Source of the DNA: an uncultured bacterium
GTDB taxonomy: Bacteria; Planctomycetota; Phycisphaerae; Phycisphaerales; UBA1924
Reading direction: 5' to 3'
NCBI GenBank assembly: GCA_938003595.1
Contig: CALKYH010000285.1
Coordinates: forward strand, 1 to 11,921
DNA length: 11,921 bases
The position numbers and the translations under genes were made by a program. Every line of letters begins with the position of its first letter. Position 1 is the first letter of the stretch. Of the stretch, positions 1-6,397 are shown piece by piece. Below the pieces are notes generated by a model. The model was given only the letters and a program-made list of their open reading frames with translations, did not search any database and was not told the DNA's origin.

Positions 1-1567
1 TCTCGAAGACGCCGTCGCCGTTGAGGTCCCAGTCGAAGGAGGCGGTGGTGAGGAAGGCGCCGGGCTCGTTGGCGGAGGAGTTGATGTCGCCCATGAAGAA
101 GCAGTTGGTGTTGGCGGCGATGCGCTTGTTGAGGCCGGCGATGGCCTGGGGCGGGGCGACGGAAGAGCCGACGCGGACCGTGAGGTCGTAGAGCTGGACG
201 GTCTGGTTGGCGTTGGGGCCGACATCGAAGACGCGGACGGTGTACTCGCCGGCGGCGAGGTTGTTGGCGGTGAGGACCTCGTTGACGCCGGCGGCGGCGG
301 AGGCCGCGGTGAGGAGGACGGAGGAGCCGTCGGCGCTGCGGAGCTCGATGTTCAGGTTGCCGGCCTGGTCGGCGACGATGGAGGAGGTGGAGCCGGAGCA
401 GTTGGAGGACTGCTGGCCGGCGGTGTAGGTGCCGCCGGTGGGGTCCACGGTGATGACGACATTCTGGTTGGAGGAGAGGGAGAAGCGGAACCAGTCCTCG
501 TCGGAGTTGTTGAAGCCGGTCACGCCGTTGGTGGAGAGGTTCTTCTCGATGACGGAGCGGAGGGAGGGGGAGGTCAGGTCGCCGAAGGCGACGGCGTTGG
601 CGGCGGAGTTATTGCCGGAGAAGCGGTCGCCGTAGGACCGGCCGGCGCCGCGGCGCTCATCGACGGTGGCGCCGTCGGTCGAGGTCTGGATGAGGGGCTC
701 CATCAGCTTCGAGTTGTTGCAGGGGACGGTGTGGACATTGCCCAGACCGTGGCCGTGCTCGTGGGCGACGCAGTTGCGGAAGTAGCGGTAGGAGTTGCCG
801 GACTGGTTGAAGTTGGAGCCGTTGAAGAAGGAGGTGTTGATGACCATGTCGCCGCCGCCGACGCCGGCGAGGCCGCTGGCGCTGGGGAAGGCGTTGTAGG
901 CGAGGAAGGTGTTGGTCCCGTACGCGCGGCCGCCGATGCGGATGTCGCCCCGGTTGGGCGAGCGCGTGGTGGTCTGGTTCATGGTCTCGTTGTTGTCGGC
1001 GACCTCGGAGTAGGTCAGGCCGCCGTAGCGGCGCCAGGTGGCGAGGGCCTGGCGGATGTACTCGCGGCCCTCGTCGAGGTCGTTGGCGCCGAAGAGAGCG
1101 GTCAGCGAGGCGCTGAGGGTGCTCGGTCCGGTGCTGGAGACGGAGGAGAGGCCCCAGGTGGTGCCGTCGGCGGGGAAGGAGTAGGTGAGATTGGCGCGCT
1201 GGGCGCGGTTGGCGGTGGAGATGGTGACATCGCCGTTCCAGACGAGGTTGTCGGTGACATAGCGCTCGTCGGGGTCGAACTGGATGAACTGGGTGGGGGG
1301 CAGGAGGTCGGCGCCGCGGATGTTCCGCTCGAGCTGGCTCGCGTCGAGGTTGTCCGGCCAGCAGGTCGGGCTGGCGGCCAGGCGGCGGAGGATGGCGTCG
1401 CGGTAGAGGTCGGGGAAGAGGGCGCCTTCGGTCAGGCGATCCAGGGCGCGGTCCAGGCTGGCGTTGCCGGTGTCGGCGCCGGGACGGAGGCTGCTGGCGG
1501 ACGCGGCGCATGCGACAACGAGCGCCGCGGCGGCGACGGGGGCGAGGCGAAGCTCTCGAACTGGCAT
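1..1567 (-). CDS. Secreted matrixin-like zinc metalloprotease with PPC and PKD-like domains, C-terminus cut by window edge
   Basis: Partial gene: 522 residues are visible and the reading frame is open to the left edge, so the C-terminus is missing. The start is the ATG at 1567, preceded by GGAGAG (1577-1572) four bases upstream. Residues 1-24 form a short charged then alanine/valine-rich signal peptide, so the protein should be exported. The catalytic domain ends in HEHGHGLGNVH (residues 269-279), the HExxHxxGxxH zinc site of metzincins/matrixins, followed by a Met-turn in SKLMEP (Met289). The segment around residues 130-150 (EYIRQALATWRRYGGLTYSE) matches the 'aggregate of residues W' helix region usual in matrixins. 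Residues about 356-466 (DEDWFRF to YTVRVFD) look like a bacterial pre-peptidase C-terminal (PPC) domain. From about 472 the sequence (PPQAIAG, then FDWDLNGDGVFE at the edge) looks like a PKD domain. Cys69 in PTCWPD resembles a cysteine switch. Likely an extracellular protease; substrate unknown. Codons are strongly C-ending (CTC, TCC, GCC). Confidence 0.9.
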   Translation of the reverse strand, partial: MPVRELRLAPVAAAALVVACAASASSLRPGADTGNASLDRALDRLTEGALFPDLYRDAILRRLAASPTCWPDNLDASQLERNIRGADLLPPTQFIQFDPDERYVTDNLVWNGDVTISTANRAQRANLTYSFPADGTTWGLSSVSSTGPSTLSASLTALFGANDLDEGREYIRQALATWRRYGGLTYSEVADNNETMNQTTTRSPNRGDIRIGGRAYGTNTFLAYNAFPSASGLAGVGGGDMVINTSFFNGSNFNQSGNSYRYFRNCVAHEHGHGLGNVHTVPCNNSKLMEPLIQTSTDGATVDERRGAGRSYGDRFSGNNSAANAVAFGDLTSPSLRSVIEKNLSTNGVTGFNNSDEDWFRFSLSSNQNVVITVDPTGGTYTAGQQSSNCSGSTSSIVADQAGNLNIELRSADGSSVLLTAASAAAGVNEVLTANNLAAGEYTVRVFDVGPNANQTVQLYDLTVRVGSSVAPPQAIAGLNKRIAANTNCFFMGDINSSANEPGAFLTTASFDWDLNGDGVFE

Positions 1568-1764
1568 TGGTCTCTCCGGGGGGTGGCTGGTGGGCTGGCT
1601 GGACTCTCTCTGGACGCAACGGGAGCGCGGTCCCCACGGAAGCTCTCGTCGAAACTACAGCGCAGATGCACTTGTGCAACGGACCGGCAAGAAAGTTATT
1701 GCGGACCCACGGCGCGGCCCCCTGAACAGTGGGGAGTTATGGGATCGGCCGGGGGTTTGCCCGG
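1568..1764. other. Intergenic region between transglutaminase-like gene and metalloprotease gene
   Basis: This 197-nt gap on the minus-strand transcription path has no convincing gene. It must hold the 5' leader of the metalloprotease and possibly its promoter. A TTGCAC box (minus strand, about 1683-1678) lies 16 nt before a poor TAGTTT box, which is too weak to call. A 6-bp stem (GCCGGG/CCCGGC, 1748-1765) starts on the last base of the upstream gene's stop codon, but no T-run follows it, so a terminator is not supported. Confidence 0.6.
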
Positions 1765-2943
1765 CTACCGGCCTCCCCGCTGGGGGGTGCCGATGACCGA
1801 GATGATCAGGCGCTGGTCGAGCTCGGCGATCAGGGGGGAGGGGACCCAGCCCCAAAGGGCGTGGGCGCCGTAGGCGACGATGCCGGTGGCGCCGACGGCC
1901 TGGTCCGGCGGGTGGAAGGCGAAGGCCAATGGGAAGGCGGTGTCGAGGTAGCGGTTGTTGCCGAAGTACTCCCAGGTCTGCCTGATCGGGGGCGGGCGGG
2001 AGCTGAAGGCGCGCTGGCGGACGACATCGACCGGGATCCACTCGGTCTTGTTGTCGGCAGGGTCGAACAGGGCGAACTCGACCCAGGCCAGGAAGACCGG
2101 GTAGCCGACGGTGTTCATCTCTTCGACATCCAGCCCGACGACCAGGCGCGAGGGGATCCCTGCGGCGCGGTAGACGGCGACCAGGAGCGCCGCCATGTCG
2201 AAGCACGAGCCGCCGCCCTCGACGGCGGCGTACGCGGCGCCCTGAACATCGAGTCCCGCGATGCGTCCCTTGGTGTTGTAGCGGTAGCTCGGCGCCGTGG
2301 GCATGACATGCTCCACGACGCGGCCGCAGAGCTCCTTGGCGAGCAGGACTGGGCCGCCGACGGCGCGAGGGTTGCCCTTGGTCCACTCGTTGACGAGTTT
2401 GACGACCTCGGGGTGCGTCGACTGGATCATGGGCTCGGGATGCGTCCAGGCCTCCAGCTCCGGCGGAAACGCGGCGGGCCAGGGGATCTGGAGCGCGCGC
2501 TTCTCGTCGAAGACGGTCTCGCGGCAGACCTGCGAGAAGCCGTAGAGGATGCGGATGTCGCGGCTGACGCTCTGGTCCTGCGCGGGCAGGCCGCCGCCCC
2601 GGAAGACATTCTTGGACTGCTGGAACTCGAGCTTGCCGTAGCGGCCGAAGCCGGGCTTGGCGGGCAGGAGCGTGTAGGCCTCGGTCCAGATCTTCTGTCG
2701 CCACCAGAACTGGATGAACGCGGACTGGAGATTGCCCGTCGAGGAGCCGGTGGACTCGACCACGGGGAAGTAGACATCCGCGTGGTTGATCTCGAAATCC
2801 AGCGCGTTGGCGTCGCGCGAGGTCGTCAGGCGGACATCGTACTGGACCGTGTAGTCGTTGCGGTCGGTGGTGTTGGTGATGAGCGGGGGCGTGGCTGCGA
2901 GGGCCGAGGGCAGGAGAGCCATGAACAGCAGAAGGGGCTTCAT
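1765..2943 (-). CDS. Secreted transglutaminase-like protein with catalytic His replaced by Leu
   Basis: 392 residues. The start is the ATG at 2943, with GGAG (2955-2952) eight bases upstream inside the preceding gene. Residues 1-16 (MKPLLLFMALLPSALA) are a classic signal peptide, so the protein should be periplasmic or surface-located. The C-terminal half carries a transglutaminase-like core (papain-like fold): the nucleophile is in GGGSCFDMAALL (Cys247), the strand after it is AGIPSRLVVGL, and the acidic residue is in EWIPVD (Asp306). The usual HAWVEV motif reads LAWVEF here, so position 285 is Leu (codon CTG) and the Cys-His-Asp triad is incomplete. The N-terminal part (about 17-200) is a beta-rich region like the domains preceding transglutaminase cores in secreted bacterial proteins, with YxVxxDVRLTTS-type strands. 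The gene overlaps the upstream methyltransferase by 4 nt and is probably translationally coupled to it. It could be a protease/peptide crosslinker homologue or an inactive binding protein. Family assignment is firm, activity is not. Confidence 0.85.
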   Translation of the reverse strand: MKPLLLFMALLPSALAATPPLITNTTDRNDYTVQYDVRLTTSRDANALDFEINHADVYFPVVESTGSSTGNLQSAFIQFWWRQKIWTEAYTLLPAKPGFGRYGKLEFQQSKNVFRGGGLPAQDQSVSRDIRILYGFSQVCRETVFDEKRALQIPWPAAFPPELEAWTHPEPMIQSTHPEVVKLVNEWTKGNPRAVGGPVLLAKELCGRVVEHVMPTAPSYRYNTKGRIAGLDVQGAAYAAVEGGGSCFDMAALLVAVYRAAGIPSRLVVGLDVEEMNTVGYPVFLAWVEFALFDPADNKTEWIPVDVVRQRAFSSRPPPIRQTWEYFGNNRYLDTAFPLAFAFHPPDQAVGATGIVAYGAHALWGWVPSPLIAELDQRLIISVIGTPQRGGR

Positions 2944-3725
2944 GGGGCGCGCTCCGCGATGTGGATCTCGGACTTGTACCGGAGGACGACCGCGTCGTTC
3001 TTCTGGTGGCGGTCGAACAGTTCGCGCAGATCGGCGGCCATGGCGAGGAAGCCCGGGCCGCTCTTGGGAGAATAGGAGGCCGAGAGCGCTCGCTCGACCA
3101 GGCCGTCGCGGTCGAGAGTCTGCTCGTGGTCGTAGACCAGCACCCGGTAGCCGGCGAAGCGGTCGTCGACGACCAGGTCGGCGGCGGCGCCGGGGAGGGA
3201 CCAGGGCGAGCGCGGCATCTCGACGGCGTGGCGGGACATGAGGGTGCAGTAGCCGGCGGTCGCGGGGTCGTCGCGGTTCTGAATGTTCCAGAGCATCGCG
3301 ATGCGGCCGTAGGGCCGCAGGATGCGGTGGAACTCGTCGAGGGCGCGGGCCCGGTCGAGCCAGTGGAAGGATTGGGCGCAGAGGATGAGATCGACGGAGT
3401 CGTCGTCGAGGGTGGTGGCCTCGCCGGTGGCGTCGATCCAGCGGATGGAGAGGTTGGCGGCGCGGGAGTCGGCGTCGCCGCGCTCGCGCATGGACTTGTT
3501 GGGTTCGATGGCGACGACGCTGCAGCCGCGCTGGGCGAGCATGCGGGAGGAGATGCCGGTGCCGGCGCCGATGTCGGCGGCGGCGATGGGGGGCTGGTGG
3601 CCGCAGCCGGCCACGATGGCGTCCATGGCGGCGTCGGGGTAGGCGGGGCGAGCGCGCGAGTACGCCTCGGCCCGGTCGTTGAACCGGCTGCGTGGGTTGG
3701 ACGGAAAAGCGGCTTCGACGGACAT
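2940..3725 (-). CDS. Class I SAM-dependent methyltransferase (Methyltransf_11 type)
   Basis: 261 residues, a normal length for a stand-alone class I methyltransferase, and predicted cytoplasmic with no signal peptide. The N-terminal segment RFNDRAEAYSRARPAYP is typical of small-molecule methyltransferases of this group. The SAM-binding glycine-rich loop is DIGAGTG (residues 51-57), the ribose-binding acid is Glu74 in VVAIEP, and motif IV/post-I is LILCAQSFHWLD (His121-Trp122), followed by LRPYGRIAMLWN. The substrate cannot be told from sequence; the SFHW motif occurs in relatives annotated as trans-aconitate-like or generic methyltransferases. The start at ATG 3725 is chosen because the conserved N-terminus begins soon after it, but no clear Shine-Dalgarno precedes it. 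Its TGA stop overlaps the ATG of the transglutaminase-like gene (ATGA, 2943-2940), so the two are co-transcribed. Confidence 0.85.
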   Translation of the reverse strand: MSVEAAFPSNPRSRFNDRAEAYSRARPAYPDAAMDAIVAGCGHQPPIAAADIGAGTGISSRMLAQRGCSVVAIEPNKSMRERGDADSRAANLSIRWIDATGEATTLDDDSVDLILCAQSFHWLDRARALDEFHRILRPYGRIAMLWNIQNRDDPATAGYCTLMSRHAVEMPRSPWSLPGAAADLVVDDRFAGYRVLVYDHEQTLDRDGLVERALSASYSPKSGPGFLAMAADLRELFDRHQKNDAVVLRYKSEIHIAERAP

Positions 3726-3785
3726 GGGCACAGATCGGGTCCGAGGGGAGGGACTGGTACAGTCTACACGCCACCGCAAGTGATT

Positions 3786-3799
3786 CCCCGTTTGCGGGG
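3786..3799. repeat. Short perfect hairpin/palindrome CCCCG-TTTG-CGGGG
   Basis: A 5-bp perfect stem with a 4-base loop lies in the divergent intergenic region, about 60-75 nt upstream of the methyltransferase start and more than 150 nt upstream of the epimerase start. It could be an operator half-site pair or an RNA hairpin. Such short GC stems arise often by chance in DNA of this composition. Confidence 0.35.
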
Positions 3800-3822
3800 T
3801 CGGGAAACGAAACCGGGCCCCG

Positions 3823-3847
3823 GCACGGCTGTACACCATGGCCGTGC
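3823..3847. repeat. 7-bp perfect inverted repeat GCACGGC ... GCCGTGC with 11-nt spacer
   Basis: The arms at 3823-3829 and 3841-3847 are exact reverse complements, and the spacer is AT-richer than its surroundings (TGTACACCATG, itself containing the palindrome TGTACA). Arm length and roughly 18-nt centre-to-centre spacing fit a dimeric regulator site between divergent genes. A transcribed hairpin is the alternative. No bound protein can be named. Confidence 0.4.
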
Positions 3848-3951
3848 GGCTTGGTACGGCGTGTTCGCGGCGTGTGCGGGCGCGTTCTCCGGGACGATCG
3901 GGATCCGCGGCCGAGTCCGGCCGCCACCAACGACGAAGGAGCATCGCGGGC

Positions 3952-5079
3952 ATGAGCCAGACACGACGATCGTTTCTCACGACTTCCGCGCTGGCCGCCG
4001 GGGCGGCGCTCGGGCTGGGCGGGCTGCCGATGCCGGCCTGGGCACGACGCTCCGATGCTGGCGGCAAGCGCGTGCTGATCCTGGGCGGCACGAAGTTCAT
4101 CGGGCCGCACTTCGTGGAGGCGTTCAAGAAGGCCGGGTACCACGTCTCGATCTTCACGCGGGGCCGGACGAACGCGGACATGTTCGCGAACGACCCGATG
4201 GTGGAGAGCCTTGTCGGCGACCGCGACGGGAACCTCGAGGCGCTCAAGGGCAAGACATGGGACGCCGTCGTCGACAACTCCGGCTATGTGCCGCGGATCG
4301 TGGGCGACTCGGCGAACCTGCTGAAGGACTCGGTCGGGCAGTATGTGTTCATCTCGTCGATCTCGGTGTTCGCGGACTTCGCGACGCCGGGGATGGACGA
4401 GTCGGCGCCGGTGGGCAAGATGGAGGATCCGACCGTCGAGACGATGGGGGAGAACTTCCAGAACTACGGTCCGCTCAAGGCGCTGTGCGAGGAGGCCGCG
4501 GAAAAGGCGATGCCGGGGCGGGTGACGAACATCCGGCCGGGCTTCATCATCGGGCCGCTGGATCCGTCGGGGCGGTTCACCTACTGGCCGGTGCGCGTGA
4601 AGCGTGGCGGCGAGATGGTCGCGCCCGGCAACCCGACGGACCCGGTGCAGGTGATCGACGCGCGGGACCTGGCGGACTTCGTGGTCAAGTGCGTCGAGGA
4701 GAAGACCTTCGGCGTGTTCAACGCCACGGGCCCGGACCGCAAGCTCGGGGTGGGCGAGATGATCGAGGCCTGCGAGGTGGGCACGGGCGGCGACCCCACG
4801 CTGGTGTGGGTGGACGCGGAGTTCCTGCGGTCGCACGAGGGCGGGCTGCCGATCTGGGTGCCGCCGATGGGCGAGTACGCGGGGTTCGCGTCGATCAACT
4901 GCCGCAAGGCGATCGCGGCGGGGCTGAAGTTCCGCCCGCTGTCGCAGTCGGCGCGGGACACGCTGGCGTGGTATGACTCGCTGCCCGAGGACGCTCGCGA
5001 GCGGCGTCTGGCGGCGATGTCGCCCGAGAAGGAGCAGGAGATCCTCGCGGCGTGGAAGGAAGCGCACCCTGAGAGCTGA
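3952..5079 (+). CDS. Tat-exported NAD-dependent epimerase/dehydratase (extended SDR)
   Basis: 375 residues. The start is the ATG at 3952, supported by AAGGAG at 3936-3941 and because it places a twin-arginine signal exactly at the N-terminus: TRRSFLTTSAL followed by an Ala/Gly/Leu-rich stretch and a likely cleavage after AWA (residue 31). A longer in-frame ORF begins at 3838 but would bury this signal. The mature protein opens with a Rossmann fold, VLILGGTKFIG (glycine motif 45-51). Catalytic-type residues are the serines of FISSISV (135-136) and Tyr172-x-x-x-Lys176 in NYGPLK, as in extended SDR epimerases. Later blocks (RPGFIIGPLDPSGRFTYWPV, VIDARDLADFVVKC, FNATGP) match the sugar-nucleotide epimerase-like/CSP41-like group. 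Substrate unknown. Export by Tat would fit folding with NAD(P) bound in the cytoplasm. It lies directly upstream of the transporter gene and is probably co-transcribed with it. Confidence 0.9.
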   Translation: MSQTRRSFLTTSALAAGAALGLGGLPMPAWARRSDAGGKRVLILGGTKFIGPHFVEAFKKAGYHVSIFTRGRTNADMFANDPMVESLVGDRDGNLEALKGKTWDAVVDNSGYVPRIVGDSANLLKDSVGQYVFISSISVFADFATPGMDESAPVGKMEDPTVETMGENFQNYGPLKALCEEAAEKAMPGRVTNIRPGFIIGPLDPSGRFTYWPVRVKRGGEMVAPGNPTDPVQVIDARDLADFVVKCVEEKTFGVFNATGPDRKLGVGEMIEACEVGTGGDPTLVWVDAEFLRSHEGGLPIWVPPMGEYAGFASINCRKAIAAGLKFRPLSQSARDTLAWYDSLPEDARERRLAAMSPEKEQEILAAWKEAHPES

Positions 5080-6397
5080 GCAGGGCTCGACGAATGACAA
5101 CGGCGACGGCGCCTTCCTCCGGCGGCTCGCGGATGTGCGGCCGGGGGAGGGCGCCGCGCTCGTGCTGTCGTTCCTGTACTTCTTCTTCCTGCTGGGCGGG
5201 TACTACCTGCTGCGCCCGGTGCGGGAGACGATGGGCGTCGAGGGCGGGGTCCGGAACCTGCCGTGGCTGTACATGGGGACGCTGATCGTGATGATCGGCG
5301 CGCAGCCGCTGTTCGGCGCGCTGGTGTCGCGGGTGGGGCGGCGGGTGTTCATCCCGGCGACCTACCGGTTCTTTCTCCTGAACATCCTGGGGTTCTACGC
5401 GGCGTTCACGCTCCTGGAGGAGGGCCACCGCGTGTGGGCGGGGCGGATCTTCTATGTGTGGGTGAGCGTGTTCAATCTGTTCGCGGTGACGGTGTTCTGG
5501 GGGTTCATGTCGGACATCTGGCGGAGCGAGCAGGGCAAGCGGCTGTTCGGGCGGGTGGCGGCGGGTGGATCGGTCGGGGCGCTGGTCGGCGCGGGCGCCG
5601 CGACTGCGATGGCGACGAAGGTCGGAGAATCCAACCTGCTGCTGTTCGCGGCGGCGTCGCTGGAGATCTGCGTGTGGTGCATGCTGGCGCTGTCGAAGCG
5701 CTCGCACCGGGCGGGGTCGATGCACGAGGCCGGCGTGGAGAAGGCGCTGCCCAAGGGCGGGGCGTTCGGGGGCATCAAGACGGCGCTGAGCTCGCGGTAC
5801 CTGCTGGCGATCTCGCTGTACCTGCTGCTGTTCACGGTGACCTCGACCGTGCTGTACTTCGCGCAGGCGCGGATCGTGGCGGAGGCGTTCGGCGATGATC
5901 GCGCGGCGCGGACGGCGGGGTTCGCGGCGATTGATTTCTGGACGAACGTCGTGGCGCTGGTGTTCCAGGGGGCGCTGACGGGGCTGATCGTGCGCCGCAT
6001 CGGCGTGGGCTGGACGCTGACCGTGCTGCCGATGGTGACGCTGATCGGCATGGCGGCGCTGGCGGCGTCGCCGGTGTTCCTGACGCTGCTGTTCGTGCAG
6101 GCGGGGCGGCGGGGCCTGAACTACGGCCTGACGCGCCCGGCGCGCGAGGCGCTGTTCACCGTGGTGGCGCGGGAGGACAAGTACAAGGCCAAGTCGTTCA
6201 TCGACACCTTCATCTACCGCGGCGGCGACGCGGTGGGGGCGTGGACCGAGACCGGGCTCCGGGCGCTGGGGGTCGGCGCGGTGGGGCTGGCGTGGTTGAC
6301 GGCGCCGGTGGTGTTGGTGTGGGCGCCGTTGGCGCTGTGGCTGGGGCGACGGCAGCGGCGGATGGCGGAGCAGCAGGAGGCGGCGGCCGCCGCCTAG
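5069..6397 (+). CDS. ATP:ADP antiporter-like (Tlc/AAA family, MFS-like) membrane transporter; start uncertain
   Basis: About 442 residues with many hydrophobic segments, an inner-membrane transporter. Diagnostic blocks are VRPGEGAALVLSFLYFF, YYLLRPVRETMGVEGG, VSVFNLFAVTVFWGFMSD, EQGKRLFGRVAAGGSVGAL and, near the C-terminus, RPAREALFTVVAREDKYKAK with FIYRGGDAVGAW. These match bacterial proteins annotated as NTP/NDP exchange transporter or AAA-family ATP:ADP antiporter homologues in free-living bacteria, whose true substrate is mostly unknown. The start is a problem. No ATG, GTG or TTG lies in frame between 4973 and 5135. GTG 5135 would remove the conserved residues before VRPGE, while ATG 4973 adds an Arg-rich tail lying inside the epimerase gene. 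CTG at 5069 has a GGAAGGA-type Shine-Dalgarno (5054-5060) eight bases upstream, overlaps the epimerase by 11 nt, and is used here. ATG 5094 is in another frame. The stop TAG (6395-6397) overlaps the convergent gene's stop. Confidence 0.8.
   Translation: MRAEQGSTNDNGDGAFLRRLADVRPGEGAALVLSFLYFFFLLGGYYLLRPVRETMGVEGGVRNLPWLYMGTLIVMIGAQPLFGALVSRVGRRVFIPATYRFFLLNILGFYAAFTLLEEGHRVWAGRIFYVWVSVFNLFAVTVFWGFMSDIWRSEQGKRLFGRVAAGGSVGALVGAGAATAMATKVGESNLLLFAAASLEICVWCMLALSKRSHRAGSMHEAGVEKALPKGGAFGGIKTALSSRYLLAISLYLLLFTVTSTVLYFAQARIVAEAFGDDRAARTAGFAAIDFWTNVVALVFQGALTGLIVRRIGVGWTLTVLPMVTLIGMAALAASPVFLTLLFVQAGRRGLNYGLTRPAREALFTVVAREDKYKAKSFIDTFIYRGGDAVGAWTETGLRALGVGAVGLAWLTAPVVLVWAPLALWLGRRQRRMAEQQEAAAAA

Larger units (their letters stand above)
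3726..3951. promoter_or_regulatory. Divergent intergenic region for the methyltransferase and epimerase genes
   Basis: This 226-nt stretch separates two divergently read genes, so it should hold promoters for both. It contains a less GC-rich patch (about 3755-3785) and two inverted repeats listed separately. AAGGAG at 3936-3941 is the Shine-Dalgarno of the plus-strand epimerase, ten bases before its ATG. No pair of -35/-10 boxes close to the sigma-70 consensus could be picked by eye on either strand. Confidence 0.5.

Noticed and set aside
1748..1765. Stem-loop as an intrinsic terminator after the transglutaminase-like gene
   Set aside because: The stem is only six base pairs and no T-run follows on the minus strand.
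3838..3951. Upstream in-frame ATG for the epimerase
   Set aside because: It would bury the twin-arginine signal, and AAGGAG sits correctly before ATG 3952.
2961..4976. 671-codon open frame on the plus strand
   Set aside because: It is antisense to the methyltransferase and out of frame with the epimerase; Gly/Val/Asp-rich without domains.
1765..5100. 1111-codon open frame on the minus strand
   Set aside because: Only its C-terminal 392 codons (start at 2943) have a signal peptide and family motifs. The rest runs antisense to the epimerase gene and through other frames as Arg/Pro/His-rich low-complexity sequence.
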